A stretch of 64,000 bases of DNA from Circinella umbellata (taxonomy: Eukaryota; Mucoromycota; Mucoromycetes; Mucorales; Lichtheimiaceae), in the NCBI GenBank assembly GCA_025093555.1, contig JAIWNF010000055.1, positions 124,001-188,000 on the forward strand, in the 5' to 3' direction. Numbering within the stretch: the stretch's first letter is position 1; every line of letters starts with the position of its first letter. Both the position numbers and the translations under genes were made by a program. The notes beneath the pieces were generated by a model that saw only the letters and a program-made list of their open reading frames with translations, made no database searches and was not told where the DNA came from. Shown here in pieces: positions 1 through 10,869 of this stretch.

Positions 1-183
1 TCATTGGGACATATTAAACCGACTCCCTCAGAAGAAAGTCATTGGCGACCAATGAATCCAACAGGTGCACCGAATAATAGTGAACCAACATCTTCTGGTA
101 ATACCTTTTTAATTAATGTTTCAAGTAGCAATCAAATAGCTGTGTTGACATTAATAACAATTCTGGTGACTTGTATTTGCTAG
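1..183 (+). CDS. 3' end of a probable GPI-anchored surface protein (partial)
   Basis: An open frame enters from the left edge and ends at a TAG at 181-183, giving the last 60 residues of a protein. The tail is Pro/Ser/Thr/Asn-rich, then small residues (SSSN), then a hydrophobic stretch (IAVLTLITILVTCIC) running right to the stop. Small residues followed by a terminal hydrophobic segment is the layout of a GPI-anchor attachment signal, so the mature protein is probably cell-wall or plasma-membrane linked; a tail-anchored membrane protein is the alternative. The catalytic part lies outside the window, so the family cannot be named. Confidence 0.6.
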   Translation, partial: SLGHIKPTPSEESHWRPMNPTGAPNNSEPTSSGNTFLINVSSSNQIAVLTLITILVTCIC

Positions 184-910
184 TTGGATTTTTGTTCACA
201 TATAATCTCTATACCCTCACTACTATAATATTTTGCACGCATATTCACAATATAAAAAAATTGACAAAATATTGAGTGCTGTTAAAAGTATATTTGATTT
301 CGAATATATTTACATTGGTACTGCACATGAATAAATGAGAAAAAATGTATCTGGTATTTAGGGTTTATTTTCGGTGTACATCATCACTAGTAATAGTTTC
401 CGACTTTTTTGTTGTTTGGGATAGTAAATGTTTGGGGTATTTGTAAGAAGGTATCAGCTAGCTTTTTGTGTCAATAATGTTGGATTTTCTTGTTTGTTAT
501 ATTGTTCGCTTTGGTATTTTCTTCTTTGACCGCTATGATCGAAGCTTTAACAATGGTCTATTATGGATATATATATATATATGTTACGTAATAATTGAAT
601 TAGCAATGTTTGTATGACTATCTTATACAAAAGGATACAACGTACCTTGCTTTGTTATGTTCTACATGATTTTAAACAGCTGGATGGATATCATATTGCA
701 GCACTTTGTGGAATTGTATATTCAGAAGTAGAACTAAAAGACAGATCTAGCCCTTGGGACAATCAAACACACCAGGGCTTTGAATTCGGGTACGTACCTA
801 GTTTTTTTTTCAAAAAGAAAAAATTACTAACGTTGAATGATATAGTTAGTCCAATAAGATTACTACCTGAAAGCATATATCTTAAGATTAATGACTTAGA
901 GCATGTGTAG
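184..910. other. Intergenic, no gene seen
   Basis: AT-rich sequence with a short TA microsatellite near 570-585. A 98-codon plus-strand open frame at 614-910 has no family resemblance or splice context and looks fortuitous. Confidence 0.5.
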
Positions 911-1090
911 CGGGGGTTGCAATAAATCACCAAGGGCTGTAACTTTAACAGCACAGTTTTACAACGGTTGTTGTAACCTGGGCAGTAAAATTAAAATCAT
1001 AGACATCAGGCTATAAAGTTACAGCACGTATGAGAAAAGTTACATCCCGAAAGTTACAGTTTTATTTAACACCACCTCTGCACTTGCTCT
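911..1090. repeat. Dispersed inverted-repeat-rich element, copy A
   Basis: This segment shares several blocks, in the same order, with 10271-10400: ggttgttgtaac, gttacatcccga, and an end block accacc(t/g)ctgcacttg(c/t)tct. Between the blocks are repeated CTGTAA/TTACAG words in both orientations, so the unit can fold on itself. It looks like a short non-autonomous element or the conserved end of a multicopy gene family. Both copies lie beside decayed minus-strand coding sequence. Confidence 0.55.
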
Positions 1091-2065
1091 TACCGTTCTG
1101 ATTTACTGCGCCTATTTTAAGTGTACGAAGAAGAGATTCATCATGATTGAACTGTATCATTGTTTGACGTAAAATATCTTTCATAATTTTTGGTATATGG
1201 AATTGGCGTTCTGTGATTTCCTTCTTGCTAATTCCTCCAAAAGTCCTCTTTCCCACCCTCTCCTACCGCAAAATCCAGATCGTCTTTCATTACAAGGAAA
1301 TCCCAGTCGTATAGATGAATATGGTTCTTCTATTGGCTGTAAGGCAGTAATTTTTCGTTCGCTGTTTACGCGTACCCATGCTGAGTTACACGTACGATCA
1401 CCATTGAATGATATTATACGTAAGCAAAACTAGAATACATCGTGCTAAAAAAAGTTCTTCACTTCTCAACCAGCCAACAGATTATTCGGATTGTTTGTTC
1501 TACTTTTAAAATACATAGATATTGTATCTAGCAACCTTTATACATACATCTCAAAAACAGATTCTATGTTTTTCAATTATGTTTAACGAGGCAGCTAAAA
1601 TATCATACTACTGGTTACCAAATAGGTATTTTGTTGTCAACCCAAAATAAAAAACATGATTTGTACCGGAATAATCGGTTGCCTAGTCAAATGGAAGAAA
1701 TCAAACATTTTTTTTTTTAAAAAAAAAAGATGGAAACGTACCAAGCAACAGTATCAAGTATCAAAATCAACGAATAACAAAGTCTTGCTTGGATCCGTTG
1801 GCTACAAGTTCACCAAGGGTGTTTGGACGATACATGTTTAAGTAACCCAAGAGCGTTCTTTGCACCCAATCCTTATCTGGTTGCACGTCTGGGTCAAAAA
1901 ACTCGAGACCAGTGAATAGTTTATTAATCGACACTTCTAAGAGTGTGGGAAAACTGCAGTGTTACTAAAAGATAGTCGAAAGTAGCAAAATACCTTGGAC
2001 TGGATCATATATAAGCACGTTGTTATGTTCCACACGTTCACGGAACGATCTCAAGAATAAACTTA
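1062..2065 (-). pseudogene. Decayed multicopy-family gene, unrecognised
   Basis: Reading the minus strand from 2065 down, a protein-like stretch (LIYDPVQ) is followed by a plausible intron and then a frame with EVSINKLFTGLEFF and DWVQRTLLGYLNMYRP. After a stop, protein-like sequence resumes near 1430-1300 (CNSAWVRVNSERKI; YDWDFLVMKDDLDF) and ends with a 64-codon frame at 1256-1062. The pieces lie in different frames with stops between them, so this is probably a broken gene. The composition and order of motifs look like one of the multicopy proteins of unknown function seen in mucoralean genomes, but I cannot name the family. Copy A of the dispersed repeat overlaps its 3' end. Confidence 0.4.
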
Positions 2066-2573
2066 ATGACAATGCGGTTCTAATGACTTAAATGTTAAAA
2101 AAGCAGTGCATTAGCTTTTATAAAAGTTTATATAAAAAAATTAAGCTCATAAAAAATTATAGTTATTTACATAAGCATAGTAGACCATATTAAAGATGGC
2201 CGCTAGTTTAACACTAAGAAACAGCATTTATCTGGATTGAACAATTAACCCAAAGGTTGGTCACGACTAGTTACAATATAGTTATGAACAAAGAATAATG
2301 ATTATCGTATTATGCCATACTGCTTTAATTCTTCATAAGAAAAATAAAAAGTGAATGAAGGTAAGAGAAAAAGAGGGTACCAACGTCATCCAATGATTTA
2401 CTATTAGACAATTGATATCCTTTATTATAATAACATTGGGGGGGGGGTTATAGTAACCTTTATATTTATTAACGGAGCAATAAACAGTGATATGCAGGAT
2501 TTTTTTTTTTTACTTTTCTTTTTCCTTTTAAACTTGAATATAAATAAAAAAAAATATAGAAAAGAAAAAGCAA
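2066..2573. other. Intergenic / upstream of the CDK10-like gene
   Basis: Holds a G9 run near 2440 and a T11 run near 2500. The last ~60 bases before the ATG are A-rich. No coding sequence was seen. Confidence 0.5.
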
Positions 2574-4444
2574 ATGGCAGATCACAATAAACAACTTCGA
2601 CAATCTACATTAACAACTGTCCGAGGAAATACCGTTACTTATAAGGAATTACCTTTTTTTGGTGATTGTCGAGATGTAGATGATTTTCAAAAACTTAATC
2701 GCGTTGGTGAAGGAACTTATGGTGTTGTATAGTAAGTTTTTTTTCTCTTTTCTGTTTATTGCATTATTAAAAGAAGATTATATATTAAACACACACACAC
2801 ATATATATAAATTCTTTTGTAGTAGAGTGAAAGATACGAGAACAAAACAGATCGTTGCATTAAAAAAGATTCGAATGGAAAGAGAAACCGATGGCATGCC
2901 TATATCTAGTTTACGCGAAATCAGTATTTTAAAACGTATGCGACATCCTAATATTGTAAATGTTACAGACGTTGCTGTTGGTTCTAAATTAGAATCTATA
3001 TTTTTGGTTATGGAGTATTGTGAACAGGTAATTTATATTTTACTTTTAGATGAAAGTCATTGTATATTATATATACACGATAAGATTGATTCAAAATATA
3101 ATTTATAGGATTTGGGAACATTGCTGGACATGGTTCCTACACCATATACTACTTCTGAAGGTATTGAATGTTATTTTATATATCATATATTTAAAAAGGG
3201 GGTCATTTAATTCATAACTTATTATTATTAGTAAAATGTTTAATGTTACAATTATTACGAGGACTCGAGCATTGTCATAGTCAATCAATTATACACAGGT
3301 GAGTTAATATATATATATACATTTATGAGGATGAAATTATTTATCATAATTATCATTATTTATTATTAGAGACTTGAAAATGTCCAATTTATTACTTACA
3401 TCCACTGGACTATTAAAAATTGGTAAAATTATATCCCAAAAACAAGGGAAAGAAAAGTAAGACATATAGCATGGAACTTATAATTAAGGTTTTTTTTTTT
3501 TTTTACCCAGCTGATTTTGGATTAGCAAGAACAGTTAGTTTACCAAGTAAACCAATGACACCCAACGTTGTCACGTTATGGTATCGTGCACCCGAGTTAT
3601 TATTTGGTGAAGCAACTTATACCACAGCAGTGGATCTTTGGTCAGCTGGATGTATTTTAGGGGAATTAATGCAACACCGACCTCTTTTACCAGGCAATAC
3701 TGAACAATCAGAATTGAATCTTATTGTCAAATTATTAGGAACACCTAATGAACATATTTGGCCTGGATTTTCTAAATTACCTTTAGCAAAATCATTGATA
3801 TTACCAAAGCAAAAGTAAGAATTTATTCATGATTTATCTAATATAAAAAAACAAAAGGTTTAATATTATTCATTTTCTTAATTTTTTTTTTTAGTTACAA
3901 TAATATTAAAGTTGTATTCCCTCGTTATAGTGAGAATACAACACAACTTTTGGCAGGATTACTAACATATAATCCACGAACTCGATTAACTGTAAAACAA
4001 GCACTAGCGCATCCTTACTTTAATGAATCTCCTCGAGGTAAAAGAAATACATGATTATAATAATAATAATATACTAATAATATACTAAAAATAATAATAT
4101 GTTATCATATATAAAGCACAAGATCCATCTATGTTACCCACATATCCTGAAATACGAAATTATACTGAAAAGGAAATGTAAGTTATATATATATATATAT
4201 ATATAGATATATATAATATGTGATGAAGGTTTTCTTTATAGAAAAATAATAGGCATAGAAATGGTACTAGTAGTAGCCGTAATAGTATTATAATAACAAT
4301 TGAGGGGGGGAATTGGATAAATATTGTAGATCACGACGAGCACATGATGATGAAAGAAAAAAAAGGATAGTACACGCAGGCGATGGAATAGATGGTGATA
4401 GTAGCCATATGTTTGGTACACAATATAAAAAAAGAAAAGTTTAA
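2574..4444 (+). CDS. CDK10: CDK10-type cyclin-dependent kinase (PISSLRE kinase)
   Basis: Nine exons: 2574-2731, 2823-3027, 3109-3160, 3232-3298, 3370-3422, 3511-3814, 3895-4037, 4117-4177, 4330-4444; they join in frame into about 385 residues. The kinase domain shows the Gly loop GEGTYGVVY, the catalytic Lys in VALKKIRM, the exact PISSLRE helix that gives CDK10 its old name, HRDLKMSN, DFGLAR, and [14 protein letters not shown]. Whole-length similarity is to metazoan CDK10 (for example [18 protein letters not shown]) rather than Cdc2 or Kin28. CDK10 partners cyclin M in animals and acts in growth and transcription control. The protein ends in the basic motif KKRKV, a likely nuclear localisation signal. 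The last intron (4178-4329) is the least certain junction; the acceptor chosen preserves the basic tail. Confidence 0.9.
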
Positions 4445-4612
4445 AAAGAAAGGAATTTTAATAAGGATCACAAAAAAAGAAGGAGTGGGTATAAAAACTA
4501 TACACTTTGGAGTTTAAGAAGAAGAAAAAAAGAAAGAGGGAAAAAAAAAAGATGCAGGGTATTGTGTTTTTTTTTATATATATGTAATGCTATTTGTTGC
4601 TGTGTATATGTA

Positions 4613-7053
4613 TTATGATGATGATGCTATTGTGGTTGTGGTTGTGGATGAAATTACTGTTGTTTCAATGGGAGATGATGGGTCATCACATATCGATTTT
4701 TCTGATTCAGGAATGCTTGAAATCTCTCCTGTATTAGGATCAACTCGAGATACTTGACATATTCGAGCAGAATGCATTTGAGCCCATGGGATTATAGGAA
4801 TCATACGATATTTAAGTACTCCACGAATAGTTAATTCATATGGATAATGAATCAATAATGACCTATTATTATTTTAACAATATTTAATATAACTACACTT
4901 CTTTCTTTTTTCTTTTATTTTCTTACCATCGTTCATTTCCACCACTATCTCCTTTTGTCTTTCCAGGGTTTTTGATTTGAATTTGACTTGATGCAACAGT
5001 TGTACTGGGTTTAAAGAAACGAGCAGGTTGAAACACAAGTGGTTCATCCAACTGATAGATGGTACCTAGAAACTCAACAGGGGCAGCCATCATACCTGTT
5101 ACCAATAAATAAGATTGATATCAAGTTAATATAGTTAAAGTTCATATATAAATAGTAAGCCTAATTTTTAATATACACATAATATGACGCATAAATTACC
5201 AGATGATGTATTGTTTATTGCCATTTCGGCGACTGTTGGCACTACATGACTAGAAGCGAAAACACTGAAGGAGGCATGTGATATCTCAATCGACCAGAAG
5301 TTAGTGTTTCTAAAAGAATAAAAATAATGATCAATTTTTTTTTTTTTTTTGTGTATGATTTTTTTTTTCGATGATGAATGGTGAGAATAAAAAAAACAGA
5401 ATCTATATTATTACCTGGCACGAACGTTTAGATCAAAAAATAATTCTTTAGCGGACCCGAGTACATTTGAAAGTTCCAGTACCTCAACAGGACTTAAAGG
5501 TAAAGCAGTAGTGAACACCAACATAAACCACATGCTCGTCATGGCAACACAAGCACTAAATAAACTCCAAAGAGCAATTGTTTTTCGTTTGTTGTTATAA
5601 TTGTTGTTATTGCTATAGAATAATAATAATATATATTTTTTGTTTATCCAATTTACTGGGTTTTAGTTTTATATATTCAATATATGCATACAAATAATAG
5701 ATAGAATGATGTAATAGTATAATAGATTATATAAATTATAAACTTGTTTTTTTTTTCTTTGTTATTTGTTTACTATCATAATTACCTTTTACTATTACTA
5801 TATACTTGACGACGTTTTCGTTTCGAGTTTGGAGAATAACGGGGTAATAAAGGAGCGTCTTCATCTGCATCACTTGGATACCAATCATGATCTTTATGTT
5901 TTGTTGAATAATAATTCTGATGATGATAATGATGACGTTTTGTATTATTTTTATCTTTATTATAGTTGTTATTGTATTTATTGGGAAGCGGAGGAGGAGG
6001 TGATGATCGGAAAGAAGAAGCCGCTGGAGTACGAAGCATAGCAGTGGGAGGTAATTCAGATACAGCCGATCGTAGTACAGGACGTCGTGGTTTGGTATAA
6101 TAAGAATCCCCATCTGTATTATGTCTTTTACCATCTGGATGGTTTGCTGACCATTGAAAAGAGGCTGGAAGAGTCGGATATAATGAATTACGATCGCGAT
6201 AAACAAATGCTTCTTGTTCATCTGAATCTGTGATATTTCCAAGAAAGTTAATATTTGTATAATCAGTTTTATTTTTTTTCATGTGGTTATTTTATTTCCC
6301 CTTGCTCACTCTTTTATTATTAGCATTATTACCATTTGCATCTAGAACCGCGTCACTTAAATTCTGGGCAAATATTTCAGTTGGTTTTATAGTAGATTTA
6401 TGTGGACGTCGTTTATGTCTTTTATTGTTAGTTCCACGAGTAGATTCACTACCTGATCGTATACTTTTAGTATCGCTCTAAAATATATTAATATTAATAT
6501 CCCAATTTATTATAATAATGCATTATTATTTTTTTCTTTTCATTTATAAATAAATAAATAAATATTATACCTGCGATCCACTAGTACCATTATGTTGATG
6601 ATGTCCCTTGATTTTTTCATTATTATTATTACTGCTACTATTGTTATTATTACTATGATTGTTATGATGATAGTTATTATTATTATGTGAAAAAATAGGT
6701 TGTTGTTCTGGAAAAACGGCTGTTTCAATAGTAAGTTGACGTTCTTGATTTTGTTGTTGTGGTGGTTGTGGTGGAGTTTGTTGTTGTTGAGAATGGTGTT
6801 GATAAAGTGGGTCTTGTTCTTTTTTATTTGAATGGGATTTGAGTGTCATGTTTTGTTGTAATCGTTCAAGGGTCATGAATCGAGAAGCGTCTGAGCTATG
6901 AATAGTGTTGAGTTTTGGTCTACCTGTAGGAGCAGCAGGTCTGGTGAGCTTCGGACCCGGTGGAGTCGTTTTTTTCAGTAAAACTGAATCATCTGCAGAG
7001 ACGCCAGTGATACTGATAGTAATTGGCGTATCTTTTTTGGATTTATCATCCAT
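4613..7053 (-). CDS. Vac7-like activator of PI(3,5)P2 synthesis, vacuolar membrane protein
   Basis: Seven exons on the minus strand: 7053-6571, 6477-6333, 6227-5786, 5612-5415, 5309-5200, 5095-4927, 4862-4613, giving about 598 residues. The N-terminal ~360 residues are low-complexity (Gln, Asn, His runs) and carry basic clusters. One membrane segment follows at about 369-391 (ALWSLFSACVAMTSMWFMLV). Next comes the conserved C-terminal domain with LELSNVLGSAKELFFDLNVRA and NTNFWSIEISHASFSVFASS, the pattern of the fungal Vac7 domain (a LEA-like luminal fold). In yeast Vac7 stimulates Fab1 to make PI(3,5)P2 on the vacuole. Convergent with CDK10, 168 bp between stops. The family call rests on remembered motif patterns, not on a search. 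Confidence 0.78.
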
Positions 7054-7453
7054 GAAGAATAAAAGAAGTCAGGTAGTGTTTAATTGATTCAATATGTTTT
7101 GTTATAATAACAAAGGAAAGAAGAAGGGGAAAAGAAAGAAGGAAAGTAAAAAAAATAAAAAGCAATAAAAAAGTTTAGAGAGAAACAAACAAAACAAAAA
7201 AAAAAAAGAAAGAAAAGAAAAAAAAAAGTTAACGCGAGAAATCGAGTGTAGTGAGTGAATGAGTAAGGTGTATTATGTATGTGGCAACCAAAAAAGAAAT
7301 GGAAATCCTTGTAACACCATGTAATGTTCCCTCTACACAACAAAAAGAAAACTTATAAACCCGCCCTTTTGTATCGATTTCTTATTGTATTTTTACTTTA
7401 TTTTATAATTGGGGGGGATTGATTGGGGGTTAGACGAGTGAGGGAAATGATTA
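7054..7453. other. Intergenic between Vac7-like 5' end and PPOX 3' end
   Basis: Purine-rich (A/G) tract just upstream of the Vac7-like start, followed by AT-rich sequence; no gene seen. Confidence 0.5.
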
Positions 7454-8380
7454 TTATAATTGTTTAAATATCCAATTATTATTATCATCTTTTTTGAATA
7501 TAGAATGTGTACCACTAATTAATTCTACATGGTCTATAAATTCAACCTTAATGATTAAGAGTGCAAAATTTTTATATCCTTCTTCTAATAATTTTTGTTT
7601 TTTTGAATCATTATTTAAGAACCATCCTTGATTATTCATATCATTAATTTCTAAAGGTGATTTAGGTTCACTCGTAAATGTTCCGCGTAAATGATCATTC
7701 ATTCTATACCATTGTCGAAGTCGTTCATTTTCCCAATCAAACTTTTTGTTATTTTTTAGTCTTGTTAAAAATGCTCGAGTAGCAAGGTTATTTTTATCAT
7801 TGTTCGTCTCCACATTTATATCTTTTTTTGTTATATGTTCTTCCAATTCTTTATCAATTAAATTTATATCAGTATTTGATTCTTCTATAACATAACATTT
7901 TCCATGGATACGAAATTGTTCTTGTGTTCCTGCCATAAACCTATTGTATTATATTATATAATTTAGTGTATATTCTAAACCTCCGCTGACGTTCCATTAT
8001 TACTTATTATTACCAATTTAGTTCAATCTTGGGTTGAGTTGCTATATCTGTTATTTTACGTGATCTTTTTGCACTTGTTATTGTTAATAAATCACTTTGC
8101 CATCCAGTTTCACCGCTATGATCTTCACCTGCAAATCCTCTATTGACATATTATTATTATATACATAGATGTAAATTTTATTAATAATCTTAGTGTATAT
8201 TATTATAAAAAACAAAACTAAAAAAATAAAAAATTCAAACCTAAATACAACGGTCCGATTGGCTGGTGTACCGTCAGGACGTACTGTTGCAAGTGAAGTA
8301 TAAGTAGAAGATAAACCTTGTTGCTCAATGTTAATTTTAAGTTGTGACGCAAGAAAAGTTTTCCACGATGCACTTGACAT
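7454..8380 (-). CDS. Pyridoxamine 5'-phosphate oxidase-like FMN-binding protein
   Basis: Three exons: 8380-8241, 8139-8014, 7940-7454; in-frame total about 250 residues. The start MSSASWKTFLASQLK leads into TYTSLATVRPDGTPANRTVVFRG, typical of the split-barrel FMN-binding (Pyridox_ox_2/Alr4036-like) family, followed by SDLLTITSAKRSRKITDI and IELNWFMAGTQEQFRIHG, again family-like. Similar proteins occur in fungi, plants and bacteria; their substrates are mostly unknown, so vitamin B6 salvage should not be assumed. The Met at 7936 lies inside the barrel and is not the start. No targeting signal is visible, suggesting a cytosolic protein. Confidence 0.85.
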
Positions 8381-9779
8381 TATTATTATAAACTATTTTT
8401 GTTGTTTAAATTTTCGAAAAGGAAATCTCAAGTGATTGGTATAATAATTTAAGGAATGAAATGAACTCAAGGCTGGCGGCGGGAGGGATAGGGGAGAAGT
8501 AATCGATAGAATATATTAATATATCAATATAGAATGGGTCTCGACAAAGTTTTGGTTTAGTATTAAGAGAAAAAAAAAAGTTTGCTGCGTATATAATGGA
8601 TTGTGTTTTTCCACGTTCTTTGTCCTACTCTATAATTCGGAGCATACATTTTAAGGCGGCGTAAATGACAGATAATTATTTAGTGGCAATAAAATATGCA
8701 TAATAATGTGGGGTACCATTTAGAAAAGAGAAGATACAGTAGCAATGAAACGTTGTTATGGTTACTGGTAGTTTTTTGTCTTAGGTAGATCGCACTTATA
8801 ATTTCTATGCCATAAACCCTCTGTAATTATAATATAAAGATAGCTATACACAACAACAGCAACAATCAAGTTAATTTACTATTCATCACCCAACACGGTA
8901 CATGTCTAAAAGATAAAACTATTTTCATTATAGGCGCATCATTGTTTTTATTTATTTATTCAGTTTTAGACTTGTTCTTTTTCTCTTATAATTGGTTATA
9001 CGTATGTAAGAGATATTAATATTCTATTACTTGTAACAGTCGAGAATGTATATATATTTGAATAATTGTCTCAAGGAGCATAACTTATTGATTTTCTTTG
9101 GAATTTTTTTAACCTTTATAGTACTGTACATAATATAGTGTTTAGATAATATCTATTAACAAAAACCAAAATTCTTTTATAGAACATCCGAATGATACAT
9201 CGAGTCAAAAAAAATTAAAGAAAACTTGGATGATGTATAATCGAATTAGTATAGATATAAATAGATAGAAGATAATCGTTTTCATTAGTTCTTGAGGAAT
9301 GATGTATTCAAGTGCTCTTATTACGTATTGAGAACAAAATAATAAAGAGAAGAGTCGTGGCTTTTTATTATCCCCAGCAGTGTACTAAAAGTGAAAATGC
9401 TGCTTGTGATATAGAATGAATACCAAACAAGTCATAAACTTGTCAACGTTTTCAAAAGCTAGTAATTTTTGAATAAACATCTGCTAATTGAATAATAAAT
9501 AAAATTATACTTAATGGTCGAAATATATATATACGTATATATACGCATGTAAATATATTTTGCCTTCAATGACTATACAATAGTTGTCTTCCGTTGCCTT
9601 CAATAACCTTGAAACAACACCTGCTGCAACTGTATTCACACACAAAAACAGATTCAGTAATGTCAACTTCACAATATTATATACGTATATTTTTTAAAAA
9701 TGTGAACAAAAGGGAAATTATACATGAAGTAATCAAACTACTTACAGCTTAGCAGCACATTTCGCAAGTCGATTCAAGT
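8381..9779. other. Intergenic, no gene seen
   Basis: About 1.4 kb of AT-rich sequence without any supported open frame, splice-linked frame or RNA gene. It contains an alternating tract (atatatatacgtatatatacg) near 9525-9545. Confidence 0.5.
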
Positions 9780-10825
9780 TATTTACTGATGACAAGGATG
9801 ATGATTGTGGTGCTTGATGCTGTGAAGATTAGCACCCTTCTTGCGATGGTGACATAATCCTTGATGAAGAGGATGATGAATCGATTGAATGTCGTGGTGG
9901 CACATTTATAATTTTTAACCCATTAAATGGGTTTTGTAAATTTGATAATGATAACAATAAGGTATGTATTCTCACCATCCCTTTAGTTCTAGTTCTAGAG
10001 ACCCAATCCATTTTTGATATCCTGAATAAAAAATCTAGAAGAGAAATAAAGCTAATTATCAGATCCTAACTCATATTGAATGTTGCACCTAACAACTACC
10101 ATATATCTTTGCGATATCGGCAATAATATTTGCTCCATTCGCCCTTCTCTTCATATATCGGCCAGTTCAAAATCGCTTCGCTTGATCATCGTATAATTCT
10201 TTCAATTTTCCTTCTGTGAAAATACCAATTAGATCAGGGCTCCATTTCTTACTCTGAAAAATATGCAGCAGGGACTGTAAATCACCCAGACCAATAACTT
10301 TACAGCCTAGCTTTTACAGCGAAGTGGTGCAGTGGTTGTTGTAACTCGGGCTGTAAAGTTACATCCCGATTTTGTTTAGCACCACCGCTGCACTTGTTCT
10401 AAGAATCTAAAATACAAAAGTGTTAAAGCGCCAGTATTTTTTTTTCTCTCTTTTCTCCTATCGCTTCTCTTTGTTTTCCCCACTCCATGACTTATTTCCG
10501 CTTACAAAATGTTTGAAACATTCTATTCAATATTACGAATATCAAAGTCATTCAATGATGCCACTTGAAAAGCATTAAAAGCAACTGACACGTCGTACTT
10601 GCTGATGAAGTAACGGTCAGTTGCAGAAGGCATGGTAATTTTAAGATCGATTTCATAATTTTCCTTTGATGGTACGTGCTCTGGTTCTACGCTAATGATG
10701 TCGGATGCTGTGTCGTCCAAGGCTCCATTCGTTGTTGTGGTTTTATTGGAAGACTTTGATGAGGATGAATTACCGCCACTCCATTGAAAATTAGCAGCAT
10801 ATTCAGTATAAGGTGATTTTCTTCA
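9780..10825 (-). pseudogene. Remnant of a multicopy protein gene, unrecognised
   Basis: Protein-like stretches appear in order on the minus strand. First, 10825-10523 reads YTEYAANFQWSGGN then SNKTTTTNGALDD and ends with KYDVSVAFNAFQVASLND. Next, 10260-10120 contains KKWSPDLIGIFTEGKLKEL and, after a one-base frame slip, EEKGEWSKYYCRYRKDIW. Finally 10011-9829 begins MDWVSRTRTKG and is Ser-rich. The frame slip and a stop at 10521 indicate a damaged gene; a living gene with unusual introns cannot be excluded. Copy B of the dispersed repeat (10271-10400) lies inside it. I do not recognise a function. Confidence 0.35.
10271..10400. repeat. Dispersed inverted-repeat-rich element, copy B
   Basis: Same orientation and block order as 911-1090. 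It contains ctttacagcc (left) and ggctgtaaag (right) as an inverted pair, plus gtggtgcagtgg opposite caccaccgctgcac, so most of the unit can pair with itself. Short length and internal symmetry suggest a miniature transposable element. Confidence 0.55.
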
Positions 10826-10869
10826 GTGATTGTAAAAGTACAAGTTGAGAACAGATATATAAGTATCAT

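Noticed and set aside
5736..6242. 168- and 91-codon frames overlapping the Vac7-like exon 3
   Set aside because: Shadows of the Asn/His/Lys-rich Vac7-like coding exon in other frames.
6181..6282. Start of a separate protein at the Met at 6282 (MKKNKTDY)
   Set aside because: This lies inside an intron of the Vac7-like gene; splicing 6333 to 6227 joins conserved frames, and there is a stop just upstream in that frame.
7454..7936. PPOX-like protein starting at the Met at 7936
   Set aside because: Two upstream exons (8380-8241, 8139-8014) supply the N-terminal FMN-binding half, in frame and with splice signals.
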